Assembly: GCA_045804965.1 (NCBI GenBank)
Contig: JBJMMD010000016.1
Coordinates: 62,001 to 126,000 of the forward strand
DNA from: CAVTUU01 sp045804965
GTDB taxonomy: Bacteria; Chloroflexota; Chloroflexia; Thermomicrobiales; UBA6265
Length of the DNA: 64,000 nucleotides
Direction of reading: 5' to 3'
The notes beneath the pieces were generated by a model. That model searched no databases and was not told where the DNA came from. It saw nothing but the letters and a program-made list of their open reading frames with translations. The position numbers and the translations under genes are program-made. Numbering within the stretch: the first letter of the stretch is position 1; every line of letters begins with the position of its first letter. Below are positions 50,189 to 58,754 of this stretch, in pieces.

Positions 50189-51751
50189 TCAAGGCGAGGA
50201 CGTCCCTTGTTTGGGCAACGCCGATTCCAACGCCGCCAACGCATGCAAGTCGTCTTTCGCGTGCTCATAGAGATCACGATAAACCGCGTAATACGCTTCA
50301 TAGACCCCGGTTGCGCCAGGATCAGGTTCGACAACCGTCTCAATCTGCACCCAATCCCGCTTGAGCGCATCTCGATTGACAACGATCCCGGACGCGAGAC
50401 CAGCTAAGAACGCGTCGCCGAGCGACGCGCCGATCGTCCGGTTCGGCACGAGTTGGGCTGCCCCGGTGACGTCGGAAACGATCTGCAGCCAGAAGCGATT
50501 CTGGGCGCCTCCGCCGACCGCAACCAACCGTCGCGGTTCCGCGCCCATAGCCTGCATCGCTTCCAGGTTGTGGCGGACGCCGTGCGCCGTGCCTTCGAGG
50601 ATCGCTCGGTAGAGGTGGGCGCGGGTATGGGAGAGGGTGAGTCCGGCAAACACACCCCGGGCCTGGGGATCGTTGATGGGCGTGCGCTCGCCGGCGAAGT
50701 AAGGGAGGCAGATCAGCCCTTCCGCGCCTGGAGCCACCGCTGCCGCGGCATTGGCGAGCGCCGCGTAGGCGTTTTCACCGCCGTGCGCTTCCTCGTCGAG
50801 TTCAGGTTGCCCGAATTGATCGCGAAACCACCGGGTGAGCGCGCCAGAGGTCGCCATGCCGGCGGCGATGTCGTACGTGCCCGGAAAGCAATAGGCGGTC
50901 GCCCACATCGAAGGGTCGGGTATCGGCCGTTCGGTGACGTTGATGAAGAACATCGTCGTGCCATACATGACCATCATGTCGCCGGGCGCTTCGACTCCGA
51001 CGCTGATCGCTTCCGCCGCCGCATCGACTGCGCCCGCGCACACCGGCGTGCCGACTTTTAGGCCGGTCTCCGTTGCGGCCGCTGCGGAAACCTCACCGGC
51101 AATCTCCGTTGACCACAGCATGCGCGGCAAGCGGTCAAGCTCGACGATCGGCTCCGCGAAGCGGCCGTCCCACTCGACGGTGTCGATATTGACTAAGGGA
51201 TTGAAGTAGGAGCCAGTGTGGCGGTCGATCACGTACTCGCCGGTCAGACGATAAATGAGATAGGAACTCGCCGTCAGAATCTTATGAGTCTTGGCGTAGA
51301 TGTCTGGTTCGTGACGCAGTAGCCAGAGAATCTTCGGACCGATGGCCTGCGAGGTGAGGGCCATCCCGCTGAGCTCGATCAGCGACGCTTCGCCGAACTG
51401 GTCGTTGAGCCAGGCGATCTCGTCGCTGGCACGGGTATCGATGCCGTAGAGCACGCCGGGACGAAGCGGTTTGCCGGCTTCGTCTACGGGCAGCATGCAC
51501 CCCCCGATCGCGCTGACGCCAACTGCGCCGACGTCTTCCCCCGTGTACTTTCCGCTGAGCAGGTTTCGGCAAATCGCGACGAAGTCAGCCCACCAGACGC
51601 CGTCCGCGTCCTGCTCGGCCCAACCTGGACGGGGCAAGCTAAGACCATGTTCGACCGTCGCCGATGCCAAAACCTCGCCGCTGGCAGAGCAAAGCACGCC
51701 TTTCGAGCTGTAGGTGCCAATGTCGACCCCAAGCAACAGATCGCCGGCCAT
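50189..51751 (-). CDS. FGGY-family carbohydrate kinase (fourth in the window)
   Basis: From ATG 51751, with GGAGG 4 bases upstream, the product is 520 aa; the much longer open frame upstream is Arg/Ser-rich and not conserved. It shows LLLGVDIGTYSSKGVLCSAS, IGGCMLPVDEAGKPLRPG, YGIDTRASDEI, CAGAVDAAAEAISVG, YFAGERTPINDP and VAVGGGAQNRFWLQI. This is a ribulokinase/xylulokinase-like sugar kinase. It is divergent from a 3-hydroxyacyl-CoA dehydrogenase (91 bases), which in some bacteria pairs with L-gulonate or polyol metabolism; that link is speculation. Confidence 0.88.
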   Translation of the reverse strand: MAGDLLLGVDIGTYSSKGVLCSASGEVLASATVEHGLSLPRPGWAEQDADGVWWADFVAICRNLLSGKYTGEDVGAVGVSAIGGCMLPVDEAGKPLRPGVLYGIDTRASDEIAWLNDQFGEASLIELSGMALTSQAIGPKILWLLRHEPDIYAKTHKILTASSYLIYRLTGEYVIDRHTGSYFNPLVNIDTVEWDGRFAEPIVELDRLPRMLWSTEIAGEVSAAAATETGLKVGTPVCAGAVDAAAEAISVGVEAPGDMMVMYGTTMFFINVTERPIPDPSMWATAYCFPGTYDIAAGMATSGALTRWFRDQFGQPELDEEAHGGENAYAALANAAAAVAPGAEGLICLPYFAGERTPINDPQARGVFAGLTLSHTRAHLYRAILEGTAHGVRHNLEAMQAMGAEPRRLVAVGGGAQNRFWLQIVSDVTGAAQLVPNRTIGASLGDAFLAGLASGIVVNRDALKRDWVQIETVVEPDPGATGVYEAYYAVYRDLYEHAKDDLHALAALESALPKQGTSSP

Positions 51752-51842
51752 GCGCCCTCCGTCGTTGGTTGCGTCTACGCGATTCGTGCTTGATGATAGC
51801 CGACCATCCGAGCAATGTTGGATCAGTGTCCTTGGAGTTGTT

Positions 51843-52769
51843 ATGGCAGAGATGGCGGCGCGGCCGATCCAGCGGGTCGCGGTGATCGGAACAGGGACGA
51901 TGGGTGCGCAGATCGCGGCGCTGACCGCCTTCAGTGGGCGCGAAGTCGCGATTTTTGATGCGGTGCCCGGCGCCCCTGACCGCGGGCTGGACCGGATCCG
52001 CGGCGAAATCCTCCCTGGCATCGAGCGATCAGGGTTTATCGCGGGCTCGCCCGCGGACACGTGGCAACGACTGCGCGTCGGCTCGTCGCTCGCGGACGCG
52101 GTCGATGGCGCCGATCTGGTAATCGAAGCTGTGCGCGAGGATATCGAGACCAAGAAGTCGGTTTTCGCCGACCTCTCGCGGTTCGCGCCGGAGGCGATCC
52201 TGAGCACGAACAGCTCGTCGCTGCCCTCAGCATTGTTGACCGAATCAGTCGCTCATCCCGAACGATTGCTCAATACCCACTTCTTCGCTCCGATTTGGGT
52301 GCGGACGATGCTCGAGCTCATGAGTTGCGGCGAAACGAGCCCTGAGGTCATGGAGTCGGTCAGACAGTTCGGCGAATCGCTCGGCTTGGTGACTGCCGTT
52401 GTCCGCGGACAAAGCAAAGGATTCATCATCAATCGCATTTGGCGGGCGGTAAAGCGCGAATCGCTCCGCGTTGTCGACGAGGGACACGCCAATCCTGAGG
52501 ATATCGATCGCCTCTGGATGCTCTTTTTTCAGACGGAATACCCGCCCTTTGGGATCATGGACTTGGTCGGTCTCGACGTCGTCGCCGACATCGAAGCGTC
52601 GTATCAAGCGGTCTCGCTCGATCCCACGGACACACCTTCGCCGACTCTTCATCGGCTGATCGCCCAAGGCAAGCTCGGCGAGAAGAGCGGCGAAGGATTC
52701 TACAAGCATCCAAATCCAGCTTATGCTCAACCGGATTTTTTGGGTCAGGGCCGACGATCAAAGGGATGA
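51843..52769 (+). CDS. 3-hydroxyacyl-CoA dehydrogenase family protein
   Basis: From ATG 51843, with GGAG 5 bases upstream, the product is 308 aa. The NAD-binding fold starts RVAVIGTGTMGAQIAALTAF; the catalytic region has STNSSSLPSALLT and NTHFFAPIWVRTMLEL, where His pairs with a Glu (ELMSCGETSPE). The C-terminal domain includes GFIINRIWRAVKRESL. It oxidises 3-hydroxyacyl-CoA or a related 3-hydroxy acid with NAD. The HFFAPI form instead of the usual HFFNP, and the kinase next door, leave open a role with sugar acids such as gulonate. Confidence 0.85.
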   Translation: MAEMAARPIQRVAVIGTGTMGAQIAALTAFSGREVAIFDAVPGAPDRGLDRIRGEILPGIERSGFIAGSPADTWQRLRVGSSLADAVDGADLVIEAVREDIETKKSVFADLSRFAPEAILSTNSSSLPSALLTESVAHPERLLNTHFFAPIWVRTMLELMSCGETSPEVMESVRQFGESLGLVTAVVRGQSKGFIINRIWRAVKRESLRVVDEGHANPEDIDRLWMLFFQTEYPPFGIMDLVGLDVVADIEASYQAVSLDPTDTPSPTLHRLIAQGKLGEKSGEGFYKHPNPAYAQPDFLGQGRRSKG

Positions 52770-52799
52770 TGACGTACACCAACATCCGGTCGGGCCTAC

Positions 52800-52890
52800 A
52801 CCGTCATTCCGAGCGGAGTCGAGGAATCTAGTCCTCGCTACCAAGCAAGCCAAGAGACGACTAGATCCTTCGCCTTCTCAGGACGACGGG
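52800..52890. repeat. Inverted pair of GTCATTCCGAG-type repeats
   Basis: The left arm (CCGTCATTCCGAGCGGAGTC then GAGGAATCTAG) and the right arm (CTAGATCCTTCGCCTTCTCA then GGACGAC) are related and face each other, forming a stem-loop element of about 90 bases. It belongs with the copies at 33323 and 36566. Confidence 0.65.
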
Positions 52891-52939
52891 GTGACGAGCG
52901 CTGGCGCAAGTGTGGAAAGCAGGAGAGGAGATCTTCGCA

Positions 52940-53257
52940 ATGTTCAACGTCATCTTTCTGGTCAAGCGCAAACCGTCAATGACTCAAGCGGAATTCGCCG
53001 ATTACTGGATTAAGAAACACACCCCGCTCACCGCGAGCGTGCCCGGCGTCCGATCCTACGTTTGCTACACGACCTCGGGCGCACCTGACGGCGACCCTGC
53101 CTATGATGGCGTCGCCATTTTGACGTTCGACGACGAAGCGGCATACCTGCAGGGGATCGCGAGCCAGGAATTCAAGACGGCGATCGGCGACGGCCCAAAT
53201 TTTCAAAACATTGAGTTGACGACTGCCATCTTTGCCGACAAGCACGCCATCGTTTAA
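52940..53257 (+). CDS. EthD-domain protein (dimeric alpha/beta barrel)
   Basis: The 105-aa product begins MFNVIFLVKRKPSMTQAEFA and contains YWIKKHTPLTASVPGVRSYV, the EthD signature (hydrophobic-Lys-Arg, then F-x-x-Y-W-x-x-x-H). DGVAILTFDDEAAYLQGI forms the second barrel half. EthD-like proteins are small dimers, some of which bind or turn over hydrophobic molecules. GGAG lies 10-13 bases before ATG 52940. No ferredoxin or P450 partner is present. Confidence 0.82.
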   Translation: MFNVIFLVKRKPSMTQAEFADYWIKKHTPLTASVPGVRSYVCYTTSGAPDGDPAYDGVAILTFDDEAAYLQGIASQEFKTAIGDGPNFQNIELTTAIFADKHAIV

Positions 53258-53278
53258 GAGGAAAAGACAATGACTGAC

Positions 53279-53298
53279 GCCCCGGCAATTGCCGGGGC
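53279..53298. terminator. Palindromic hairpin between convergent genes
   Basis: GCCCCGGC and GCCGGGGC flank AATT, an exact palindrome, between the EthD gene (plus) and the LPxTG gene (minus). It can act on both strands; no long U-run follows. Confidence 0.5.
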
Positions 53299-53326
53299 AT
53301 TGATCGATCCGTTGTCCGATTGTTGG

Positions 53327-54411
53327 TTACCGAGTAGCGCGACGGCGCAGCGCGAACGCGGTTATTCCGAGACCGAACAGGCCGAGACCATAGAGCGCTA
53401 TGTTCGACTTGGAATCCGCTGAGGCGCCAGTGCCGGTGTTCGGCAAATCCGTCATATTGCCGGCATCATCGTCAGTGTCACCAGCAACGGAAGTGGGAGT
53501 GGGAGTGACACTTTCGCCATCATCGCCACTCGCGTCGAACGGGATGTTGTACCAGTTGAAGATGTAGTGCCAGCCAAGCGGATTCGGGTTGGTGGTGAAC
53601 AGGTATCCAGCCTCGGTCTCAATGGCAAATTGCCCTGAACCGTCCATACCCTCGATCGAGCAGTAGACCACGGCGCTCGCGAACTCGCCCGGCACACCTC
53701 CGAAAAGGGTGTAGGCCCCGGGCGGTATGTCTTCGAAGGTCACGTTGCCTGCGTCGTCAGTTTCTCCTGATGCGACACTGATGTCGCCATCACGGATGAC
53801 CGTGAATTCGAGGTGGCTAGTCTGCGGATTGTCGTGGCAGTCCGCGAAGTACGAACTGCCGACGTAATTCACCGGGCAGATCCGACGATTGTGAATCGTG
53901 ATCGAGTACCAGCCATTGTCTTGAGGATCTTCGCCTCCATCTGGGTCGCTTGCGTCAACAGGGATGTGGTACCAGTCGCAGATGTAGCCGTTACTGGGAG
54001 CCTCAGCCGGAAAGTTGACAATGACCCCCGCCTCAGGGTCCGCAACGAGATGCAGCGTTTCGGGCTCGTTTTCGAACGAGCAGTAGACCACGGTGCTCAC
54101 GGAAGTCCCCGTCGCGCCGCCTGTAATGGTGTAGGTGCCTGTCGGCAGGTCGGCAAAGGTAACGTTTCCCGAACTGTCAGTCGCAGCTGTGGCGTTGACC
54201 GGACCGCTCATCGCGAACTCGATCCCGGCGGCCTGCGGCGTATCGCGGCAATCGCCCGAAAGATCGTCCCCAGCGTAGCCCGCTGGACAAAATCGATTGT
54301 GAATCGTGATGAACGGTCCGTCGCTGGCATTCGCCCGCGAGACTGTCGAGCCAACGAGCACGAACAAGAGCGTGAGCCCACCGCTAATCGAACAATTCCT
54401 GAACCTCGCAT
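53327..54411 (-). CDS. LPxTG surface protein with two repeat domains, apparently frameshifted in its signal peptide
   Basis: The main frame encodes about 340 mature residues. Two homologous domains (each ITIHNR, CP-x(2)-Y, GNVTF-x-D-(L/I)-P-x-G-x-YT, STVVYCS or SAVVYCS, then a (C/N)WY-(H/N)-IP end) precede a Thr/Pro/Asp linker. The sorting signal is LPNTG followed by a hydrophobic helix and RRRATR. ATG 54411, with GAGGAG just upstream, starts MRGSGIVRLAVG, matching the paralog's MRGRGALRLAAG, but the hydrophobic segment LTLLFVLVGSTVSRANA lies one frame away. A missing base in the GGG run near 54377 explains this. Sortase cargo; function unknown. Confidence 0.75.
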
Positions 54412-54809
54412 GTATTTCTCCTCTTATCAATAAACACAATGTGCCGGGATATTCCGGCCTCATGACGACCACGTATTTAAGGAGTTAGACCAAAACTTCA
54501 TTCAGTGACGCCAGACCCAATCGATGATTACCTTCAGACCCTGTTTCCTTTCGTCGACGCAAGCCACTGGAACACCTTGCCACCGAACTTGGCCTTGAAC
54601 CTTAACGCATGCATTCAGCGATCGTTTCGCGGCAGAATTTCCGTTTCTCTGGGAGATCGAATCATCGCAAGACCCATGTAGTAAGCCCACATCCAGTGCC
54701 GAATATTATTCAGTCAAACGGTTCGAGGTCCTCCTTTCACTTCGAAAGCTATATGACGTGGCCAAGCTTTCCTATCGGCTTGAAGTCGTAATTGCTTGCT
54801 CTCCTACCC

Positions 54810-54843
54810 AAAGCGCGGTACGTCGATTAACGTACCGCGCTTT
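54810..54843. terminator. 14-bp hairpin terminator between the LPxTG genes
   Basis: AAAGCGCGGTACGT and ACGTACCGCGCTTT pair perfectly around CGATTA, 33 bases past the stop of the 54876-55517 gene. The A/T ends let it terminate in either direction. The gap 54412-54809 contains no other feature I can support. Confidence 0.75.
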
Positions 54844-54875
54844 ATTCGCCGATTAGGTAGTTGTGCTGAAGCTTC

Positions 54876-55517
54876 TTAGCGAGTGGCTGACGGGCGAACA
54901 GCTCGGCGCCGCACCGCAAGCGCGGTGATGCTGAGGGCGACAACCGCGAAACCGTACAGCCCGAAATTGCTGCTTGACTGAGCTGTCGTCTCGCCCACGC
55001 CGGTGCTGGGCAGGGCCGTAGTCGGGGTCGTTGTTGAAGCCGGTGTTGGGGTTGTCCCGCTAAGATCTTCGGGGATGTTGTACCAGTCACAGATCACGTC
55101 GCTGTTGTCAGCCAACTCCAGGCTGTACCCGGTGCCGGTCATCGTGGTAGCGACTTGGTTGTTCGGATCGTCATTCGCAGAACAATAGACGACGGTGCTC
55201 GCGAATTCGCCGGGAACGCCGCCGCTGATGTCGTACGTTCCCGCCGGAAGAGCTTGAAACGCGACGTTGCCGTCATCCCCAGTTGCAAACGTTTCTGTCA
55301 TCGGCCCGTCGATCGTGAACTCGAGATGACTTGTCTGCGGATTTCCGTGACAGTCTGCGAAGTACGCGGTGCCGGTGTATCCCGTTGGACAGATTCGATT
55401 GTGAATGGTAATTGACGAGGTTCCTGTACCCGCGCTTGCTTGAGAGAAGGAGATGCCTAGTAGAACGAGAAGCAGGGAGAAACCTGCCGCGAGCCGAAGC
55501 GCACCACGACCACGCAT
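54876..55517 (-). CDS. LPxTG surface protein with one repeat domain
   Basis: The 213-aa product starts MRGRGALRLAAGFSLLLVLL (signal peptide to about 30); AAGGAGG lies 10 bases upstream. One domain (about 33-160) matches those of the neighbouring gene: ITIHNRICPTGYTG, YFADCHGNPQTSHLEFT, GNVAFQALPAGTYDISGG, STVVYCS, ICDWYNIP. A Pro/Thr linker leads to LPSTG, a membrane helix and the tail RRRAVRPSATR. The GNVxF...GTYxxxGG pattern recalls SpaA/Cna-B-like beta domains. Sortase would join it to the envelope. Confidence 0.85.
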   Translation of the reverse strand: MRGRGALRLAAGFSLLLVLLGISFSQASAGTGTSSITIHNRICPTGYTGTAYFADCHGNPQTSHLEFTIDGPMTETFATGDDGNVAFQALPAGTYDISGGVPGEFASTVVYCSANDDPNNQVATTMTGTGYSLELADNSDVICDWYNIPEDLSGTTPTPASTTTPTTALPSTGVGETTAQSSSNFGLYGFAVVALSITALAVRRRAVRPSATR

Positions 55518-55738
55518 GTTCGTTGATCCTCCTTAGTCCATCGAAAAGCGAAACGTTCAGCGCCGGAACCGTCCGGCAAGGAAGGACCCCAACGATCTTT
55601 ACCGATTGTTTCTGTTTTCATTACTTGAAACTGCCAATCCGTAAGCTCGTCTGATTTGTTAACGCATTACGCGCTCTCGCCGTTTCGCGTTTGCCATCCG
55701 ACGTTGCGGTATTCGAACGGCTGGTTCCGAACACAAAC

Positions 55739-55770
55739 CAGCGCGGAATGTCTGGCGACATTCCGCGCTG
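55739..55770 (-). terminator. 14-bp hairpin terminator after mglA
   Basis: CAGCGCGGAATGTC and GACATTCCGCGCTG pair perfectly across TGGC, 23 bases after the mglA stop. On the minus strand a GTTTGTGTT tract follows. Confidence 0.7.
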
Positions 55771-55793
55771 ACTTGGTTGATCAGAGGTTGCGC

Positions 55794-56369
55794 CTAGAGC
55801 TTGTTGGTCACCAATTTGCAGATCGCGCGCAACGTTTCGAAGACGCCGGCGCCATTCATTGCGGTCGCTTCGAACCGCGGCACGCGAATCGTATTGAGGT
55901 AGCGGTCGAGCACTGGAACCGGCAGCGCGTCTGGCAAGTCCATCTTGTTGTATTGCATAACGAGCGGGTAGTCGAGGAATCGTTTCCCCTGCTGTGAGAC
56001 GTTCTGCGCCAACTCCCGCAGGCTCTGTAGGTTGTCCTGCAAGCGGTCTCGCTTCGCGTCCGCCACGAACACGACGCCGTCGGCTCCGTTCAGGACCGCG
56101 ATCCTCGTTCGCTCGTACAGCACCTGACCAGGCACCGTATAGAGATGGAACCGGATCGTAAACCCGTGCACCTTCCCGAGGTCGAGCGGCAGGAAGTCGA
56201 AAAAAAGCGTGCGCTCGGTTTCGGTCGCGATCGAGAGCAAGTCGCCTTTCGTCCCCACCGGAATCCGGCCGTGGATGTGTTGCAGATTCGTTGTTTTGCC
56301 GCAGAGTCCAGGACCGTAATAAACGATCTTACCGTGGATCTCCCGCGCAGCTACGTTAATGAGCGCCAT
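55794..56369 (-). CDS. mglA: MglA-like Ras-superfamily GTPase
   Basis: The 191-aa protein starts MALINVAAREIHGKIVYYG. The P-loop is GPGLCGKTT (19-27), with a switch region including TETERTLFFDFLPLDLG, LYTVPGQVLYERTR (G3, with Val-Pro instead of Asp-Thr-Ala) and NKMD (G4). MglA GTPases control polarity and motility in Myxococcus, with a roadblock protein (MglB) as activator. Here roadblock proteins are encoded at 56390 and 58263 on the same strand. No gliding or pilus gene is in the window. Confidence 0.9.
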   Translation of the reverse strand: MALINVAAREIHGKIVYYGPGLCGKTTNLQHIHGRIPVGTKGDLLSIATETERTLFFDFLPLDLGKVHGFTIRFHLYTVPGQVLYERTRIAVLNGADGVVFVADAKRDRLQDNLQSLRELAQNVSQQGKRFLDYPLVMQYNKMDLPDALPVPVLDRYLNTIRVPRFEATAMNGAGVFETLRAICKLVTNKL

Positions 56370-56389
56370 CGTACCCTCTCATCAGCGCG

Positions 56390-57031
56390 TCACTTCTCGC
56401 CTTCATCACGGAAGATCAGATCGATCGTGTCATTCGTCACGCGCAGTAGCCGTTGGTCTTTGAATTTCGGACGCGACTTGCTGCGCTCAATGGCACGGAC
56501 CAAAATCTCTCCCAAATCAAGAGTTGCCCGACTCGAAAGCATTTTCACCAGACCCAAATGTGTATGCCGGTCGAAGATAATCGACACCAACCAGTGGTCG
56601 CCCACTGACTCCGTGAAAATCTTCTCTTTCGCACCTTCTTGCACGAGTGTGCGGAAGTTCGCCTCGCCCAAAATCTTCGCCATCTGGCGGGTCGAGCCAT
56701 ATGTCCCGGCGACGAGCGCCCCGAGACTCATGTGTTCCGCGCGATAAGAATCTCCTTCAAAAACGATGACCTGTCCCGGCCGATCGAGCACCATACCGCT
56801 GCTGGCGTGGGTATCGCGCACGAGCCGGCGGAGCACCCTCGTAATTCCCGCGGACGTCTCCTCGTCGATCACCATGTTGGTGAGCTGCGGATCAAATTGC
56901 GTGATCGCGGGCGGGAATTGCGGCGCTGAGTCCCCGGTGCCACCAAGCATCTGCCTCGACATTCCCGGGAAATCTTCACCGTCGTCGCCGTGGGCGGGAT
57001 TGGGCGGCTTAGCCATCTTTGCTTTCGCCAT
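56390..57031 (-). CDS. Roadblock/LC7-like protein, probable partner of MglA
   Basis: From ATG 57031, with AAGGG 8 bases upstream, the product is 213 aa. An N-terminal Pro/Gly/Asp-rich tail precedes a roadblock-type domain (about 55-165: ITRVLRRLVRDTHASSGMVL, AEHMSLGALVAGTYGSTRQM, WLVSIIFDRHTHLGLVKML). A C-terminal extension of about 45 residues is unassigned. The start overlaps the end of purM by 23 bases, and mglA follows after 20. Roadblock proteins bind MglA and stimulate GTP hydrolysis. Confidence 0.72.
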   Translation of the reverse strand: MAKAKMAKPPNPAHGDDGEDFPGMSRQMLGGTGDSAPQFPPAITQFDPQLTNMVIDEETSAGITRVLRRLVRDTHASSGMVLDRPGQVIVFEGDSYRAEHMSLGALVAGTYGSTRQMAKILGEANFRTLVQEGAKEKIFTESVGDHWLVSIIFDRHTHLGLVKMLSSRATLDLGEILVRAIERSKSRPKFKDQRLLRVTNDTIDLIFRDEGEK

Positions 57032-58106
57032 GAAATAGCCCTTGCACGACGGGCTCACCCTCCAGTGAACGATTTGCCACGACTCCTATCTCACGCCCAT
57101 CCAATAGCCTGTTCAACACCTCATTGGTCTGATCCTTTGCGACCGCGAGTACTAGCCCGATTCCCATATTGAACGCGTGATAACGTTCCGCGACTGGAAT
57201 TGAGCCCGATTCGACAAGAAACCGGAAAATCGGCGGCACAGGCCAGGCCGTTGGGTCGATGCGCGCAACCAGTCCGTCCGGCAGCATGCGTGGCACGTTG
57301 TCGATGAGTCCGCCGCCCGTGATGTGCGCCACACCGTGGACTAAACCTTGCCCGATCAGGGGTAACACCGCCGGTAAGTACGTGACATGCGGCTGCAACA
57401 ATGAGGCGCCAAGAGTTTCGTCGGCACCTGGTAAAGGTTGGCTCAGGATCGCCCTATCGACGTCCGCATCGCTGCTGAGACCGAGGATGTGCCGGGCGAG
57501 ACTGTACCCATTCGTGTGTAGCCCTGTGCTGGGCAAGCCGATCAGCACATCTCCCGCCACAACCCTGGAGCCGTCCAAATAGCGATCGGGAGCGACCGCG
57601 CCGACGATAAATCCCGCGGCGTCATATTCGCCATCGGCATAGAGACCTGGCATTTCCGCGGTCTCACCGCCGATGAGGGCCACGCTGTTTTCCCGGCAAG
57701 CCGCAGCCATCCCTCCGACGAGGAGATCGAGCGCGGCTGGATCGAGCTTGCCCATCGCGATGTAATCCAGAAAGAAGAGTGGACGCGCGCCGCAGGCGAG
57801 CAGATCGTTGACGCAGTGATTGACGAGATCAGCGCCAACCCTCGCGTGCGCATTGCCTTCGAGAACGAACGCGAGCTTGATCTTGGTTCCAATCCCGTCG
57901 GCGCTGGCGACGAGCAATTGATCTGGTCCCGACGGAATGAGGTATGCGCCGCCAAAATGCCCGATCGGCGAAGCAGCGCCGTCGCCCAATGTCGAGCGCG
58001 TATGCACCTTGATCCGCTCGAGCGCGCTCGTCGCGACGTCAATATCGACGCCCGCATCTCGGTACCTGACGCCGCTCTTGGAGCTCTGTCGACCGTCCGC
58101 GGTCAT
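57009..58106 (-). CDS. purM: Phosphoribosylformylglycinamidine cyclo-ligase (AIR synthetase)
   Basis: The 365-aa protein carries GVRYRDAGVDIDVATSALER, SADGIGTKIKLAF, VNDLLACGARPLFFLDYIA, GGETAEMPGLY, and GLPSTGLHTNGYSLARHI, all standard for PurM. It uses ATP to close the imidazole ring in purine synthesis. Odd context: it sits between two roadblock genes and overlaps one by 23 bases, with no other pur gene in the window. Confidence 0.94.
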   Translation of the reverse strand: MTADGRQSSKSGVRYRDAGVDIDVATSALERIKVHTRSTLGDGAASPIGHFGGAYLIPSGPDQLLVASADGIGTKIKLAFVLEGNAHARVGADLVNHCVNDLLACGARPLFFLDYIAMGKLDPAALDLLVGGMAAACRENSVALIGGETAEMPGLYADGEYDAAGFIVGAVAPDRYLDGSRVVAGDVLIGLPSTGLHTNGYSLARHILGLSSDADVDRAILSQPLPGADETLGASLLQPHVTYLPAVLPLIGQGLVHGVAHITGGGLIDNVPRMLPDGLVARIDPTAWPVPPIFRFLVESGSIPVAERYHAFNMGIGLVLAVAKDQTNEVLNRLLDGREIGVVANRSLEGEPVVQGLFHGESKDG

Positions 58107-58262
58107 GGATCCTCATCCGGCGCCGTTTGTCAACGCCCGTCGTTATAGTTGGCTGCGTGCGGGATCAAGAAACCACTGCGCAACGATGCCGGTCGGTTGC
58201 AATCTGCTCCAAACCTGGCCCAGGAATCAAGGAAGCCTTTGCATATTCAGAGCGCGCGATTC

Positions 58263-58631
58263 TTAAACGGCGGCTTTCGCCGGTTCGCTCATCGCGTGCT
58301 CTTGGAACCGCCGCGCGGCAAGCCGCAATCTCCCTAGGTTAACGGCGCCCCCGGTCAACATCACCAACGCCGCACCGAATCCCATCGGACAGACGACGAC
58401 CGTTCCTCGTTCGTATTCAATCGTCAACATCGTCGGTTCGCCGGCGGAAAGTTCCGCGCCGAGCGCGGTCATCATCAGGTACCCGTCGCCGGCGGTCGCA
58501 CAGATCGCTTCGGGATCGAGTCCCTCCGCGGCGTCCGCCGCAACCATCAAGCCATCTGCGCAGACGGCCGCCAGAACAAGGCTGTTATCCGTTCGCAATC
58601 GCGCGAGCAAGTCGGTCAGCATGTCACCCAT
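58263..58631 (-). CDS. Roadblock/LC7-domain protein (MglB-like)
   Basis: From ATG 58631 (GGAAG about 7 bases upstream; an in-frame ATG three codons later is possible) the product is 122 aa. The single roadblock domain shows LTDLLARLRTDNSLVLAAVC, ADGLMVAADAAEGLDPEAIC, YERGTVVVCPMGFGAALVML. It is compact, like MglB, and is a second candidate activator or scaffold for MglA. It precedes purM by 156 bases, a gap without recognised features. Confidence 0.78.
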   Translation of the reverse strand: MGDMLTDLLARLRTDNSLVLAAVCADGLMVAADAAEGLDPEAICATAGDGYLMMTALGAELSAGEPTMLTIEYERGTVVVCPMGFGAALVMLTGGAVNLGRLRLAARRFQEHAMSEPAKAAV

Positions 58632-58754
58632 CCGCAATCTTCCATCTACCGTTTACCATAGCTGGTCAGCCGAGTATAGCGGAGGGTTACTCACGGAGAA
58701 CACGTCCAAACCGGTCGTTTGGTCCTATTCCGCTCGCAGCCTCTGGCGGGCGCG

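Noticed and set aside
51752..52207. Long N-terminal extension of the FGGY kinase frame
   Set aside because: It is antisense to the start of the 3-hydroxyacyl-CoA dehydrogenase gene and lacks kinase motifs; ATG 51751 has a strong ribosome binding site and the conserved start.
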